From: Microbacterium sp. SY138
GTDB lineage: Bacteria; Actinomycetota; Actinomycetes; Actinomycetales; Microbacteriaceae
Length of the DNA: 64,000 nt
Direction: 5' to 3'
Assembly: GCF_039729145.1 (NCBI RefSeq)
Contig: NZ_CP155793.1
Coordinates: 434,001-498,000, forward strand
The number at the start of each line of letters is the position of its first letter. The stretch's first letter is position 1. Made by a program: the position numbers and the translations under genes. Shown one piece after another: positions 23,365 through 34,692 of the stretch. The notes under the pieces were generated by a model. The model did no database searches. It worked only from the letters and a program-made list of their open reading frames with translations, and was not told where the DNA came from.

Positions 23365-24538
23365 CGCCGACCTCGATCGTCGGGTGGATCTCCGGTGCGA
23401 AGAACGGCGAGTGGTTGGTGGGGATGTCCTCGCCCAGGCGGCCCGCGGCGACTGCTTCGGCGAACCGGGCGGGGTCGATGCCGCCCCAGAACCAGAACAC
23501 GAGGGGTGCCCCGGCGTCGCGGGCGAACCACGAGACGTCTTCGCTGCCGGTGAACATTCCGGGGTCGATGACGGCCGCCTCGCCCAGGGCGCGCTGCAGG
23601 GCCGCGGTCACCCGGACGGTGGCGTCCTCGTCGTTGATGGTGGCGGGGAGCGTGTGGTCGGTGCGGATCTCGGGCTCCCGCTCGGCGCCCGAGGCGGTGG
23701 CCTCTGCCCGCACGATGCGCTCGACGCTCGCGAGCACCTTGTCGCGCGTCTCCTCGTTCGGATAGCGCAGGCTGAGCTCGAGCTTCGCCTCGGCGGGGAT
23801 GATGTTGTTCTTGAGGCCCGCGTGGATCGATCCCACGGTCACGACGGCGACGCCCTGCGGGTCGATCTCGCGCGAGGCGATGGTCTGCAGGCGCATCACG
23901 GTGGCGGCGGCCATGACGACGGGGTCGATCGTGGCATGCGGGCGCGAGCCGTGTCCGCCGCGGCCGTGCAGGGTGACGGTGAGTCCGTCGGAGGCGGCCA
24001 TCTGCGTGCCGCTGCGCACGCCGATCACGCCGGCGGGCAACGGGGTCACGTGCTGGCCGAGCACCACGTCGGGCTTCGGGTAGCGGTCGAGGATCCCGTC
24101 GTCGAGCATCGCTCGCGCTCCGGCGCCGTACTCCTCGGCAGGCTGGATCAGCACGACGAGGGTGCCCGACCAGTCGGATCGCTCGGCGACGAGCTTCTCG
24201 ACCGCACCGATCATGGCGGTGACGTGCATGTCGTGACCGCAGGCGTGCATGACGGGAACGGTGGTGCCCGCGGGGTCGACGCCCTTCGCCGTGCTCGCGT
24301 AGGACAGACCGGTCTGCTCCTCGACGGGCAGTGCGTCCATGTCGGCTCGCACCCAGACGACCGGGCCTTCGCCGTTGCGCAGCACTCCGACCACGCCGGT
24401 CACCCCGACGCCCTCCTCGACCTCGAGCCCCAGATCGCGCAGGTGCTGGGCGGCGATGCCGGCGGTGCGCGTCTCCTGGAACGAGAGCTCAGGATGCTGG
24501 TGCAGGTCGATGTAGAGCGCTTCGAGATCGATCGTCAT
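23324..24538 (-). CDS. M20 family amidohydrolase
   Basis: The 404-aa metallopeptidase-fold enzyme likely hydrolyses an N-acyl or N-carbamoyl amino acid or a dipeptide. Metal-binding motifs are HACGHDMH near residue 98 and Q-P-A-E-E-Y-G near residue 131. The dimerisation domain begins near residue 185 with H-G-R-G-G-H-G-S-R-P, and a late N-H-S-P-F-F motif supplies a final ligand. Length is normal for the M20D branch. The ATG at 24538 follows TAGGCT by 6 nt, again leaderless. It overlaps the toxin remnant at its 3' end. Confidence 0.88.
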   Translation of the reverse strand: MTIDLEALYIDLHQHPELSFQETRTAGIAAQHLRDLGLEVEEGVGVTGVVGVLRNGEGPVVWVRADMDALPVEEQTGLSYASTAKGVDPAGTTVPVMHACGHDMHVTAMIGAVEKLVAERSDWSGTLVVLIQPAEEYGAGARAMLDDGILDRYPKPDVVLGQHVTPLPAGVIGVRSGTQMAASDGLTVTLHGRGGHGSRPHATIDPVVMAAATVMRLQTIASREIDPQGVAVVTVGSIHAGLKNNIIPAEAKLELSLRYPNEETRDKVLASVERIVRAEATASGAEREPEIRTDHTLPATINDEDATVRVTAALQRALGEAAVIDPGMFTGSEDVSWFARDAGAPLVFWFWGGIDPARFAEAVAAGRLGEDIPTNHSPFFAPEIHPTIEVGVTALSAAAREFLA

Positions 24539-24544
24539 GGCCCG

Positions 24545-24550
24545 AGCCTA
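24545..24550 (-). promoter_or_regulatory. putative -10 element for leaderless amidohydrolase mRNA
   Basis: TAGGCT on the minus strand lies 6 nt before ATG 24538. Confidence 0.5.
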
Positions 24551-24591
24551 GCCCGGCCGGCGGTCGTTGCCGAGGGCCCGCGATCGACGGA

Positions 24592-25239
24592 TCAGGCGGG
24601 GTGCACGTACGTCGGCAGCGCCGGCCCGGGGTGCAGCACGGCGTTCACGATCGCCTGGATCGCGAATTCGCTGGCTCCGCCGAGCTCGACGACGTCGGGG
24701 TGCAGGAGCCACTGCAGCTGCAGACCGTCCATCACCGCGAGGATCGCGGCGGCGGCTGCGGCGATCGTGTCGGGATCGCGCACACCCTCCTGGGCGCACA
24801 GCTCGTGGAACGCCGCCGTGACCTCGCGACGCAGGGTCGTGTAGCGGTCCTCGAAGAAGTGCCGCGCCGGGTGGTCGTCGGTCACCGACTCGGCGGACAG
24901 CACCGTATAGGCCTGCACGATGCCGGGCCGCTTCTCGTTCGCGAACGCCGTGCGCACCAGATGCAGGAACAGCTCAGGTCCGTCCGGGATGTGCTTCTCG
25001 GCGAGCTCGGCGACGTCGGCCTGGTCGCGATAGGCGAGAACCTCGAGCAGCAGCTTCTGCTTCGAGCCGAAGTGGTGCAGGACGCCGGCGTGGGTGATGC
25101 CGACCTGCTCGGCCACGTCGGCCAGAGTGCCGTTGGTCGAGCCCTTGTTGCCGAAGATCTCGACGGCTGCTTTGAGGATCTGCTCGCGTTTCGCGAGGGT
25201 CGCCGGGCGCACGCGCACTGTCTGGTCGCTGTCTACCAC
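24592..25239 (-). CDS. TetR-family regulator of the adjacent importer
   Basis: The 215-aa TetR protein has an N-terminal helix-turn-helix (L-A-D-V-A-E-Q-V-G-I-T-H-A-G-V-L-H-H-F-G near residues 38-57) and a ligand-binding C-terminal domain. The GTG start at 25239 has GAGGAGG 5 nt upstream. It is divergent from a complete ABC importer plus GH3 glucosidase operon, and two inverted repeats lie in the shared promoter region. It is therefore the likely repressor, inducible by the imported sugar or its product. TetR control of a saccharide importer is less common than LacI control. Confidence 0.85.
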   Translation of the reverse strand: MVDSDQTVRVRPATLAKREQILKAAVEIFGNKGSTNGTLADVAEQVGITHAGVLHHFGSKQKLLLEVLAYRDQADVAELAEKHIPDGPELFLHLVRTAFANEKRPGIVQAYTVLSAESVTDDHPARHFFEDRYTTLRREVTAAFHELCAQEGVRDPDTIAAAAAAILAVMDGLQLQWLLHPDVVELGGASEFAIQAIVNAVLHPGPALPTYVHPA

Positions 25240-25269
25240 CGCGGCCTCCTCTCCATCGTCGAGCCGTGC

Positions 25270-25327
25270 TTGCGATCAAACTTACTACTCGGTAACCTCA
25301 CGAGAGCTTACTTTCTCGACAGTAAGC
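25270..25327. promoter_or_regulatory. importer promoter with two TetR-type operators
   Basis: The forward promoter has TTGCGA (25270-25275), a 17-bp spacer and TAACCT (25293-25298). Operator 1, TTACTACTCGGTAA (25282-25295), covers the spacer and -10. Operator 2, with arms GCTTACT and AGTAAGC (25306-25327), covers the expected start site. Both share TTAC/GTAA half-sites. Confidence 0.65.
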
Positions 25328-25397
25328 AAATCACGACAGTCGGTGGACTCCCGTCCTCCGGCGACGCAGCACAAAGACCCGTGCCCTAGGAGAAGCA

Positions 25398-27056
25398 ATG
25401 AAGCTCAGAAAGTCTCTGATCGCCGCGACCGCGATCACCGCCCTCGGCGTATCGGCCCTCGCCGGATGCTCGGCAGGCGGTGGATCCGACGATGGCGCCG
25501 GTTCCGCATCTCTCACCATCGCGAAGCCCGACGGCGCGATCACCACCGAATCCAACAACCCCTTCGTCGGCGACTCGTCCGCCTCGAAATACGGCTACGG
25601 CAAGGTGATCTTCGAGACCCTCGCCCTCGTGAACCAGACCGGCGACCGCGGCGTCACTCCGTGGCTCGCCGACAGCCTGGAATGGAACGACGACTACACG
25701 GTGCTCACTGTCGTTCCTCGCGCCGACGTCACCTGGAGCGACGGCGAGCCCTTCACCGCCGAAGACATCGTCTACTCCTACGAGCTCGCCTCCACCCCCG
25801 CCCTCGACACCGCGGGCCTCCAGCTCGACAGCGCTGCCGTCGACGGCGACAAGGTCGTGCTGACCTTCGCCGCGTCGAAGTACGTCAACCAGGCCCGCGC
25901 CCTGCACGTGCCGATCGTCCCGAAGCACATCTGGGAGAACCTCGACGACCCGGCCACCGACCCCGTCAAGGGCGACGACCTGGTGGGCACCGGACCCTAC
26001 GTCCTCTCGAACTGGTCGACCGAGTCGGTCACGCTCGACGCCCGCGACGACTACTGGGGCGGCGACCTGGCTGTGCCCGAGCTGCACTACGTCTCGTACG
26101 GCGACAACACGGCTCTCACCACGGCCCTCGCGAACGGCGACGCCGACTGGGCGCAGGCGTTCATCCCGCAGATCGAGGAGCAGTTCCTCTCGGCCGATCC
26201 CGAGCACAACAAGTTCTGGGCGGCTCCCACCACCGGTTCCGCGACGCTGTTCATGAACCTGCAGCAGAAGCCGTTCGACGACCCGGCCTTCCGTCAGGCG
26301 CTCGCCTGGGTGATCGACCGCGACGCCTACGTCGACATCGCCCGCGAGGGCGCCAGCGAGGCCGTCTGGTCGGTGACGGGACTCTCCTCGATCCTCGACG
26401 ACGAGATCCAGCCCGAGTTCCAGGGCAAGGAGTACGCGGTCGACGCCGAGAAGGCCCGTGACCTGCTCACCACCGCCGGGTACACCTGGAAGGACGACGC
26501 GCTGATCGACCCCGACGGCGCACCCGTCTCGTTCACGCTCTCCGTCCCCTCCGGCTGGAGCGACTGGAACACCGCGCAGGAGCTGATCGCCGAAGACGTC
26601 ACGGAGGCCATCGGCGCCGAGGTCAAGATCGACATGCCCGACTGGGGCGGCTGGGCCGATCCCCGAGACAACGGCACGTTCTCCGCGATCATCCATTGGC
26701 TCGAGGACAGTGGCACGGCCTACGGCCTGTACACCTCGACCATGGACCCGCGATGGATCTCGGACGGGAAGGCCGGCTTCAACTTCGGTCGCTTCGACGA
26801 CCCGACGGCGACGGCCGCGCTGAACTCCTACGCCAACGCCTCGTCGGACGAGGAGCGCACCGCCGCGGTCGACACGCTGCAGACGATCTTCTCCGAGCAG
26901 GTGCCGGCCATCCCGCTGGGCGCGCACCCGCTGCTGGGCGAGTTCAACACCCGCAACTACGTCGGATGGCCTTCGGAAGAGGACCCGTACGCGTCTGCCG
27001 ACCCGACTCAGCAGAACATCGTGCAGATCCTCACGAAGCTGAAGCCCGCCGAGTAA
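25398..27056 (+). CDS. ABC transporter substrate-binding lipoprotein, family 5
   Basis: A 552-aa lipoprotein (lipobox L-A-G-C, C24) of the SBP_bac_5 family used by oligopeptide and some oligosaccharide importers. D-G-E-P-F-T-A-E-D-I-V-Y-S near residue 115 and G-T-G-P-Y-V-L near residue 197 are family marks. The linked GH3 beta-glucosidase suggests a beta-glucoside or cello-oligosaccharide ligand, as in archaeal and Thermotoga Opp-type sugar importers, rather than peptides. The ribosome binding site AGGAGA lies 6 nt upstream. A strong hairpin at 27070-27103 separates it from the ATPase gene. Confidence 0.87.
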   Translation: MKLRKSLIAATAITALGVSALAGCSAGGGSDDGAGSASLTIAKPDGAITTESNNPFVGDSSASKYGYGKVIFETLALVNQTGDRGVTPWLADSLEWNDDYTVLTVVPRADVTWSDGEPFTAEDIVYSYELASTPALDTAGLQLDSAAVDGDKVVLTFAASKYVNQARALHVPIVPKHIWENLDDPATDPVKGDDLVGTGPYVLSNWSTESVTLDARDDYWGGDLAVPELHYVSYGDNTALTTALANGDADWAQAFIPQIEEQFLSADPEHNKFWAAPTTGSATLFMNLQQKPFDDPAFRQALAWVIDRDAYVDIAREGASEAVWSVTGLSSILDDEIQPEFQGKEYAVDAEKARDLLTTAGYTWKDDALIDPDGAPVSFTLSVPSGWSDWNTAQELIAEDVTEAIGAEVKIDMPDWGGWADPRDNGTFSAIIHWLEDSGTAYGLYTSTMDPRWISDGKAGFNFGRFDDPTATAALNSYANASSDEERTAAVDTLQTIFSEQVPAIPLGAHPLLGEFNTRNYVGWPSEEDPYASADPTQQNIVQILTKLKPAE

Positions 27057-27069
27057 GCAGCATCCTGCC

Positions 27070-27103
27070 GGGGAGCCCGCCTCGACGACGGTGCGGGCTC
27101 CCC
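27070..27103. terminator. intercistronic hairpin after the binding-protein gene
   Basis: Arms GGGGAGCCCGC (27070-27080) and GCGGGCTCCCC (27093-27103) are perfectly complementary with a 12-nt loop. There is no T-tract. It probably attenuates or stabilises the upstream mRNA so that the binding protein is made in excess. Confidence 0.6.
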
Positions 27104-27129
27104 TGATCAGGTCGACGAAGGACACCCTC

Positions 27130-28753
<1,624 letters not shown>

Positions 28754-28757
<4 letters not shown>

Positions 28758-29842
28758 GCACCGCATTCCCCCAGCTCGACGACAACGACCTGGTCGCCCG
28801 CGACGCCCTCGAGGTCGGCACCACCGCCACCGCGGCGGAACGCGGACGCCGACGTGTGCCGTGGCGCTTCTTCGCCGGCCGAGCCGCCTTCTACCTGTTC
28901 ACCCTGTGGGCGGCCATCACCATCAACTTCTTCCTTCCGCGCCTCATGAAGGGCGACGCGGTCAGCTCCTACCTCGCGCGCAACCGCAACGTGAGCCCCG
29001 AGGCCGCCGATGCGCTGCGCATCCTGCTCGGCATCGACACCGACAAGTCGATCTGGCAGCAGTACCTCGAGTACTGGGGGATGCTGCTGCGCGGAGACCT
29101 CGGCATCTCGACCCTGCACGGTCTGCGGCCCGTGGCGGAGGTGCTCGCCGCCGCCCTCCCGTGGACGCTGGGTCTCGTCGGCATCGCGACCATCATCTCC
29201 TTCACGATCGGCACGATCGCCGGGGCCGTCGTCGGCTGGAAGCGCGGCAGCAAGCTCGACGCGATCATCCCGGTGACGACCTTCTTCAACACGATCCCGT
29301 ACTTCTGGCTCGGACTCATCGCGATCGCGATCTTCTCCTCGACCCTGAAGTGGTTCCCCTCATCGCACGCGTACGACAAGGGCCAATCCCCGGAGTGGAG
29401 TCTCGACTTCATCGGCCAGGTGATCATGCACGGCACGCTGCCGGCGCTGACGATCGTGGTCGCCTCGCTGGGCGGATGGGTGCTCGGCATGCGCAACATG
29501 ATGCTGACCGTGCTCGACGACGACTACATCACCGTGGCTCAGGCCAAGGGCATGCCCAACAAGCGCGTCCTCTGGGGCTATGCCGCTCGCAACGCCGTGC
29601 TGCCGCAGATCCAGAGCTTCGCGCTGTCGATCGGCTTCATCGTCGGCGGCACGATCGTGATGGAGATGGTGTTCAGCTATCCGGGCGTCGGCAAGCTGCT
29701 GCTCGACGCGACCAACGCCAAGGACTTCGCTCTCATGCAGGGCGTGTTCCTCGTGATCACGCTGTCGGTGCTCCTGGCCAACATCCTCGCGGATGTCGTC
29801 TACGCCTACCTCGACCCGCGCACGCGCCAGATGGAGTCCTGA
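28754..29842 (+). CDS. ABC transporter permease, DppB/OppB-like
   Basis: The 362-aa permease has about six membrane helices after an unusually long cytoplasmic N-terminus of some 45 residues. The EAA loop reads Q-A-K-G-M-P-N-K-R-V-L-W-G-Y-A-A-R-N-A near residue 268, and E-M-V-F-S-Y-P-G-V-G near residue 305 is a DppB signature. Its partner permease starts 1 nt after its stop. Confidence 0.9.
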
Positions 29843-29843
29843 C

Positions 29844-30983
29844 ATGACCGTTCCCACCACCGCCGCGAGCACCGCGCCCGACGGGTCGGCCGTCGTCTCC
29901 GGCATGCCGGAGACCGCGACCCTGCGCACCCCACCGGCGGGCGCTCCGCCTCGCAAGACGTTCTGGTCGCAGCTCGCCCAGGCGTTCGCGATGTTCCGCA
30001 ACCCCAAGTCGATCGCCGGGCTCATCATCCTCGGGGTGTTCGTGCTCATCGCGATCCTCGCGCCGTGGATCTCACCCTACGGGCCGACGCAGAAGGATCG
30101 CACGGCATTGCGGCAACCGCCCTCCTGGGAGCACTGGCTGGGCACGACGCACATGGGGGAGGACGTGTTGAGTCAAATCATCTACGGCACCCGCGGTGTG
30201 ATCGTCGTCGGCTTCCTCGCCGCCTTCATCGCCACGATCATCGCGATCACCATCGGTGTAATCGCCGGCTACGTGCGCGGCTGGAAGAGCGAGTCGCTCT
30301 CGGCGCTGACGAACGTGTTCCTGGTGATCCCCGGCATCCCGCTCATCATCATCATCGCTTCGCAGTTCGAGAACCCGCCGCTGATCGTGATCGCCGCGGT
30401 GCTCGGCATCACCGGGTGGGCCTGGGGCGCTCGCGTGCTGCGCGCGCAGACCATGTCGCTGCGCAACCGCGACTTCATCCAGGCCGCGCGTGCGAACGGC
30501 GAACCGCTGCGCCGGATCATCACGGTCGAGATGCTGCCGAACCTGATGGCGCTCATCGCCTCGAGCTTCGTCGGCACCGTGACCGCCGCGATCCTCGGCC
30601 TCACCACGCTGGCGTTCATCGGGGTGATCCCGGTGAGCAATCTGAACTGGGGCACGATCCTGTTCTGGGCGCAGCAGAACGGCGCCTTCCCGCGTCTGTG
30701 GTGGTGGTACGTGCCCGCAGGGCTCTGCATCGCGATCATCGGTGTGGCCCTCTCTCTCATCAACTTCGGCATCGACGAGTACGTCAACCCGCGCCTGCGC
30801 TCGGCCGGCGAGCGGGCCAGGGCGATGAAGAAGAAGGGGCTGAACGTGAACGACGCCGTCACGGCCGTCCGCAGCGTGCCCCTGCCGAAGACGACCTCCG
30901 ATCCCGTAACGTCGGCGACCTCGCCGGACACCTCCGATTCCTCGAAGACCTCGACCCCGAACTCGACCCAGAACACGAAGTGA
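29844..30983 (+). CDS. ABC transporter permease, DppC/OppC-like
   Basis: The 379-aa permease has an N-terminal extension before the first helix near residue 60. L-G-T-T-H-M-G-E-D-V-L-S-Q near residue 100 and an EAA loop A-A-R-A-N-G-E-P-L-R-R-I near residue 217 identify the DppC family. The C-terminus is a hydrophilic Ser/Thr/Pro-rich tail of about 50 residues not needed by the family. The stop overlaps the glucosidase ATG as TGATG. Confidence 0.89.
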   Translation: MTVPTTAASTAPDGSAVVSGMPETATLRTPPAGAPPRKTFWSQLAQAFAMFRNPKSIAGLIILGVFVLIAILAPWISPYGPTQKDRTALRQPPSWEHWLGTTHMGEDVLSQIIYGTRGVIVVGFLAAFIATIIAITIGVIAGYVRGWKSESLSALTNVFLVIPGIPLIIIIASQFENPPLIVIAAVLGITGWAWGARVLRAQTMSLRNRDFIQAARANGEPLRRIITVEMLPNLMALIASSFVGTVTAAILGLTTLAFIGVIPVSNLNWGTILFWAQQNGAFPRLWWWYVPAGLCIAIIGVALSLINFGIDEYVNPRLRSAGERARAMKKKGLNVNDAVTAVRSVPLPKTTSDPVTSATSPDTSDSSKTSTPNSTQNTK

Positions 30984-33229
30984 TGACCTCTCAGACCCTG
31001 ACCACCCAGCTCCCGTACCAGGACCCCGCACTCTCGATCCCCGAGCGGGTGGCCGACCTCCTCAGCCGCATGACGCTGGAGGAGAAGGTCGGGCAGATGC
31101 TCCAGCTCGATGCCCGCGACGACATCGACGACCACATCGCCCGCCGTCACGCCGGATCGATCCTGCACACCTCGCCCGAGCGCATCCTGCGGGCGAACGA
31201 GCTCACCGCGCAGACCCGGCTCCGCATCCCGCTGCTGGTGGGAGAGGACTGCATCCACGGCCACTCGTTCTGGCCCGGTGCGACGATCTACCCGACGCAG
31301 CTCGGCATGGCCGCATCGTGGGATTCCGACCTCGTCGAACGCGTCGCCCGCGCGACGGCCGAAGAGGTCGCGGTGACCGGCATCCACTGGACCTTCTCGC
31401 CGGTGCTGTGCATCGCCCGCGATCTGCGCTGGGGCCGCATCGACGAGACCTTCGGCGAAGACCCGTTCCTGATCGGCGAGCTGGCCTCGGCGATGGTGCG
31501 CGGCTACCAGGGCGACGGACTCGACGACCCGACCGCGATCCTCGCGACCGCCAAGCACTTCGCCGGGTACTCCGAGACCCAGGGCGGGCGCGACGCGAGT
31601 GAGGCCGACATCTCACGGCGCAAGCTGATCTCCTGGTTCCTGCCGCCGTTCGAGCGCGTCGCCCGCGAGGGGTGCCGCACGTTCATGCTCGGCTACCAGA
31701 CCACCGACGGAGTGCCGATCACGACCAACGACTGGCTGCTCAGCGATGTGCTGCGCGGCGAGTGGGGCTACATCGGCACGCTCATCACCGACTGGGACAA
31801 CGTCGGGCGCATGGTGTGGGAGCAGCGGATCCAGCCCGACATCACGCACGCGGCTGCTGCGGCCGTGCGGGCGGGCAACGACATGATCATGACCACGCCG
31901 GCCTTCTTCGAGGGTGCGCTCGACGCCGTCGCTCGGGGCATGCTCGCCGAGGACGCCTTCGATGCGGCGGCCGCCCGCATCCTGACCCTGAAGTTCGAGC
32001 TGGGCCTGTTCGAGAACCCGCGCCTGCCGGGCACGGAACTCGACGCCGTGGTGGGCAGTGCCGTGCACGCCGAGCTGAACCTCGAGGTCGCCCGCCGTTC
32101 GCTCGTGCTGCTCGAGAACGACGGCGTGCTGCCGCTCGATCCCACCTCCGCGCTGAAGGTCGCGGTCACCGGTCCGCTCGCCGACGACGCGCAGACGCAG
32201 CTCGGCGACTGGGCCGGCGGCTCCGGGCAGGCGGGCTGGCTCGACGGTCAGCCGCGCGAGATGATCACCACCGTGCTCGACGGGCTGCAGGCGATCGACG
32301 GTTGGACCGTCACGCACGCCCGCGGCGCCGACATCCTCACTCTCGAAGAAGACCCGCAGGGGCCGTTCTTCCCCGACAAGCAGCCGCGTCCGCCGGTCGT
32401 GAAGGCTTGCGAGCCGGATGCCGCGATGATCGCGGAAGCCGTCGCCGCGGCATCCGAGTCCGACGTCGTCGTCGCGGTCGTGGGTGATCGGATCGAGCTG
32501 GTCGGCGAGGGGCGCTCCACCGCGACGCTCGAACTCATCGGCGGGCAGAACGCCCTGATCGATGCGCTCATCGCGACCGGCACGCCCGTGGTCGTCGTGC
32601 TGCTGGCCTCGAAGCCGCTCGTGCTCCCGGCATCGGCCTCGAAGGCTGCCGCCGTGATCTGGGCGGCGAACCCCGGCATGCAGGGTGGCCGTGCGCTCGC
32701 CGACATCATCTCCGGCGCGGCCGAGCCGTCCGGGCGCCTGCCGATCTCGTTCGCGCGCCACGTCGGTCAGCAGCCGACGTACTACAACCAGATCCGCGGA
32801 CAGCACGGTGACCGCTACGCCGACCTCACGCAGTCACCGGCCTGGGCGTTCGGCGAGGGGCTGTCGTATACGACGGTCGAGTACTCCGACCTGACGCTCG
32901 AGGCGACGACGCTGGGGAAGTCCGACACGATCGTCGGTCACGTCACGGTGTCGAACACGGGCACTCGGCCGGTGCGCGAGACCGTGCAGGTGTACGTGCG
33001 CGACTCCGTGACGAGCGTGAGCTGGACCGACAAGGAGCTGAAGACCTTCCGCCAGGTCGACGTCACCCCCGGCGCATCCGTGCGGGTACGCCTGGAGCTG
33101 CCGGTCGCCGACTGCACCATCGTCGACGCCGCGGGCAACCGCATCGTCGAGGCCGGCGCGTTCGAGCTGCTGGTCGGCCCGAGCTCCCGCGAAGAGGTGC
33201 TCCTCTCCGCCGACTTCGAGGTGCGCTGA
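30983..33229 (+). CDS. GH3 beta-glucosidase (BglX-like)
   Basis: A 748-aa glycoside hydrolase family 3 enzyme with (beta/alpha)8, alpha/beta sandwich and C-terminal fibronectin III-like domains, the order found in beta-glucosidases and beta-xylosidases. The predicted nucleophile is D270 in L-I-T-D-W-D-N. K-H-F-A-G-Y near residue 193 is the usual KH motif binding sugar. No signal peptide is present, so it acts in the cytoplasm on sugars brought in by the coupled importer. It has been assigned to the importer operon by its 1-nt overlap with the permease gene. Confidence 0.9.
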   Translation: MTSQTLTTQLPYQDPALSIPERVADLLSRMTLEEKVGQMLQLDARDDIDDHIARRHAGSILHTSPERILRANELTAQTRLRIPLLVGEDCIHGHSFWPGATIYPTQLGMAASWDSDLVERVARATAEEVAVTGIHWTFSPVLCIARDLRWGRIDETFGEDPFLIGELASAMVRGYQGDGLDDPTAILATAKHFAGYSETQGGRDASEADISRRKLISWFLPPFERVAREGCRTFMLGYQTTDGVPITTNDWLLSDVLRGEWGYIGTLITDWDNVGRMVWEQRIQPDITHAAAAAVRAGNDMIMTTPAFFEGALDAVARGMLAEDAFDAAAARILTLKFELGLFENPRLPGTELDAVVGSAVHAELNLEVARRSLVLLENDGVLPLDPTSALKVAVTGPLADDAQTQLGDWAGGSGQAGWLDGQPREMITTVLDGLQAIDGWTVTHARGADILTLEEDPQGPFFPDKQPRPPVVKACEPDAAMIAEAVAAASESDVVVAVVGDRIELVGEGRSTATLELIGGQNALIDALIATGTPVVVVLLASKPLVLPASASKAAAVIWAANPGMQGGRALADIISGAAEPSGRLPISFARHVGQQPTYYNQIRGQHGDRYADLTQSPAWAFGEGLSYTTVEYSDLTLEATTLGKSDTIVGHVTVSNTGTRPVRETVQVYVRDSVTSVSWTDKELKTFRQVDVTPGASVRVRLELPVADCTIVDAAGNRIVEAGAFELLVGPSSREEVLLSADFEVR

Positions 33230-33278
33230 CCCGCCGCGGCGGGCGAGCGCACCTCGCGATCGACCCGGTCTGCTCGGT

Positions 33279-34628
33279 TCAGGCCTTCTGGAAGTCGGAG
33301 GGCTTCCAGGTGCCGTCGAACGCGGGGGCGCCTGGGCCGTAGATCCGGAAGTAGGCGAACCACTGCGAACCGGGGGTGGTCTGCAGCCATGGCACCTCAT
33401 CCCGGGGTCGATCGGGACCGAAATGAAGGGTGATCCCGCCGGATCCGTCGGGCGCGAGGTCGTCGCGCAGGCTTGTCAGCACGGGCTTGAACTGCGGGGT
33501 GTTGATCTCCGAGCGGGTGTCGAGGTCATAGAGGGTGACAGACCAGAACTGAGCGGCGGGCACGGGTGCGGGAACGGTCAACGTGTACGACGTGGCCCCA
33601 TCCAGTGCGGCCCCGTCCGCATCGACCGCGGCGAGCCAGTAGAGCGAGCCGGCGCCCTCCTTGTGCATGAACATCTTGTCGGTTTCGAGGGTGGCCTGGT
33701 AGAACCAGCGCTCCCGCACCGAGAGGTTGAGGAAGTTCTTCTCGTAGTACCCGAAATCTCCCTCGGAGTAGACCACCCACTCCCAATTGCGGTCAGGCCA
33801 GACGAGCCGTTCCGGTGCGTCGTCGGCGAACGCCGCCACCACGAGCTGCTCGTTCCCCTTCTCGGCTGCCTCGGACAGGATCGAGACGAGTTCCGCGTCG
33901 GGCGCGAAGGGGCGGTCTGCCCGCAGGCCGAGGTCGGCGAGCATGCCGTACTGGTTGTAGAGCGCGGGGGACGGCACATCGATGTCGAGTGCGCGCTTGA
34001 GGGCATGCCAATAGTCGATGGTTCCGTCGACCACGCAGGGGTTCGCGACGGCCTTGCGGTCGGACATGTCCACGAACACGTTCGGTGCCGGGTTCTCCGC
34101 ATCGGCCCAGGGGTAGACCTTCAGCGTGCGCAGCAGTGCCTTCCCCTTCTCCGGGTCGGGGAACGGTGCGCGCGCGCAGATCAGGAACCTGTTCGTCGGG
34201 GGGTGCTTGACGATGTAACCGGACTCGGGCAGGGGTCCGTCGTACCCCGGGGGGACGAACAGGTACTTGGCGCCCTTGCCCTCGTCCTCGCCGACGACGC
34301 CCATGTTGGTGACGAACTGGAAGTTCGTGTCATCGATCACGCCGATCAGCGGACCGGCGGGGAGCTCGACGACGACGGGGCCGTCGGTCGTGTCGCCCAA
34401 CCCGAGTCCGTAGGGGGTGTCCGAGTTCTGGGTGAGGGTGACGAGGTCCGGCGTGGTGAGCTGGATCAGGAGACCGCGGTTGGCGGGCGCCCCGAGCTCT
34501 TCGATGGACTCGAAGTTCAGCACCATCGACACCGTCGGGTAGAAGAACTTGTACGCCTCGACGGCGCGGTTGAGCAGCGCGTCGCGGCGGATCCTGACGA
34601 TCTCTTCGGTGGTGGGGAGCTTCTTCAT
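33279..34628 (-). CDS. DUF1254/DUF1214 protein
   Basis: The 449-aa protein combines an N-terminal DUF1254 domain and a C-terminal DUF1214 domain, a common pair with no established reaction. Supporting motifs are the early N-S-D-T-P-Y-G-L segment near residue 68 and the late W-S-V-T-L-Y-D block near residue 360. No signal peptide is seen, unlike many homologues. The start is preceded by AAGGGA. It is monocistronic, between the GH3 operon and soxR. Confidence 0.85.
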   Translation of the reverse strand: MKKLPTTEEIVRIRRDALLNRAVEAYKFFYPTVSMVLNFESIEELGAPANRGLLIQLTTPDLVTLTQNSDTPYGLGLGDTTDGPVVVELPAGPLIGVIDDTNFQFVTNMGVVGEDEGKGAKYLFVPPGYDGPLPESGYIVKHPPTNRFLICARAPFPDPEKGKALLRTLKVYPWADAENPAPNVFVDMSDRKAVANPCVVDGTIDYWHALKRALDIDVPSPALYNQYGMLADLGLRADRPFAPDAELVSILSEAAEKGNEQLVVAAFADDAPERLVWPDRNWEWVVYSEGDFGYYEKNFLNLSVRERWFYQATLETDKMFMHKEGAGSLYWLAAVDADGAALDGATSYTLTVPAPVPAAQFWSVTLYDLDTRSEINTPQFKPVLTSLRDDLAPDGSGGITLHFGPDRPRDEVPWLQTTPGSQWFAYFRIYGPGAPAFDGTWKPSDFQKA

Positions 34629-34692
34629 CGGCGGTGTCCCTTCATGGCGTTTCCGCGATCATGTCAGAGACCGTCCGCGCGGGAAAGAGGCG

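Noticed and set aside
30065-33229. 1054-aa frame as a fused transporter-glucosidase
   Set aside because: The first 306 codons are a shadow of the permease gene. The GH3 domain begins at ATG 30983.
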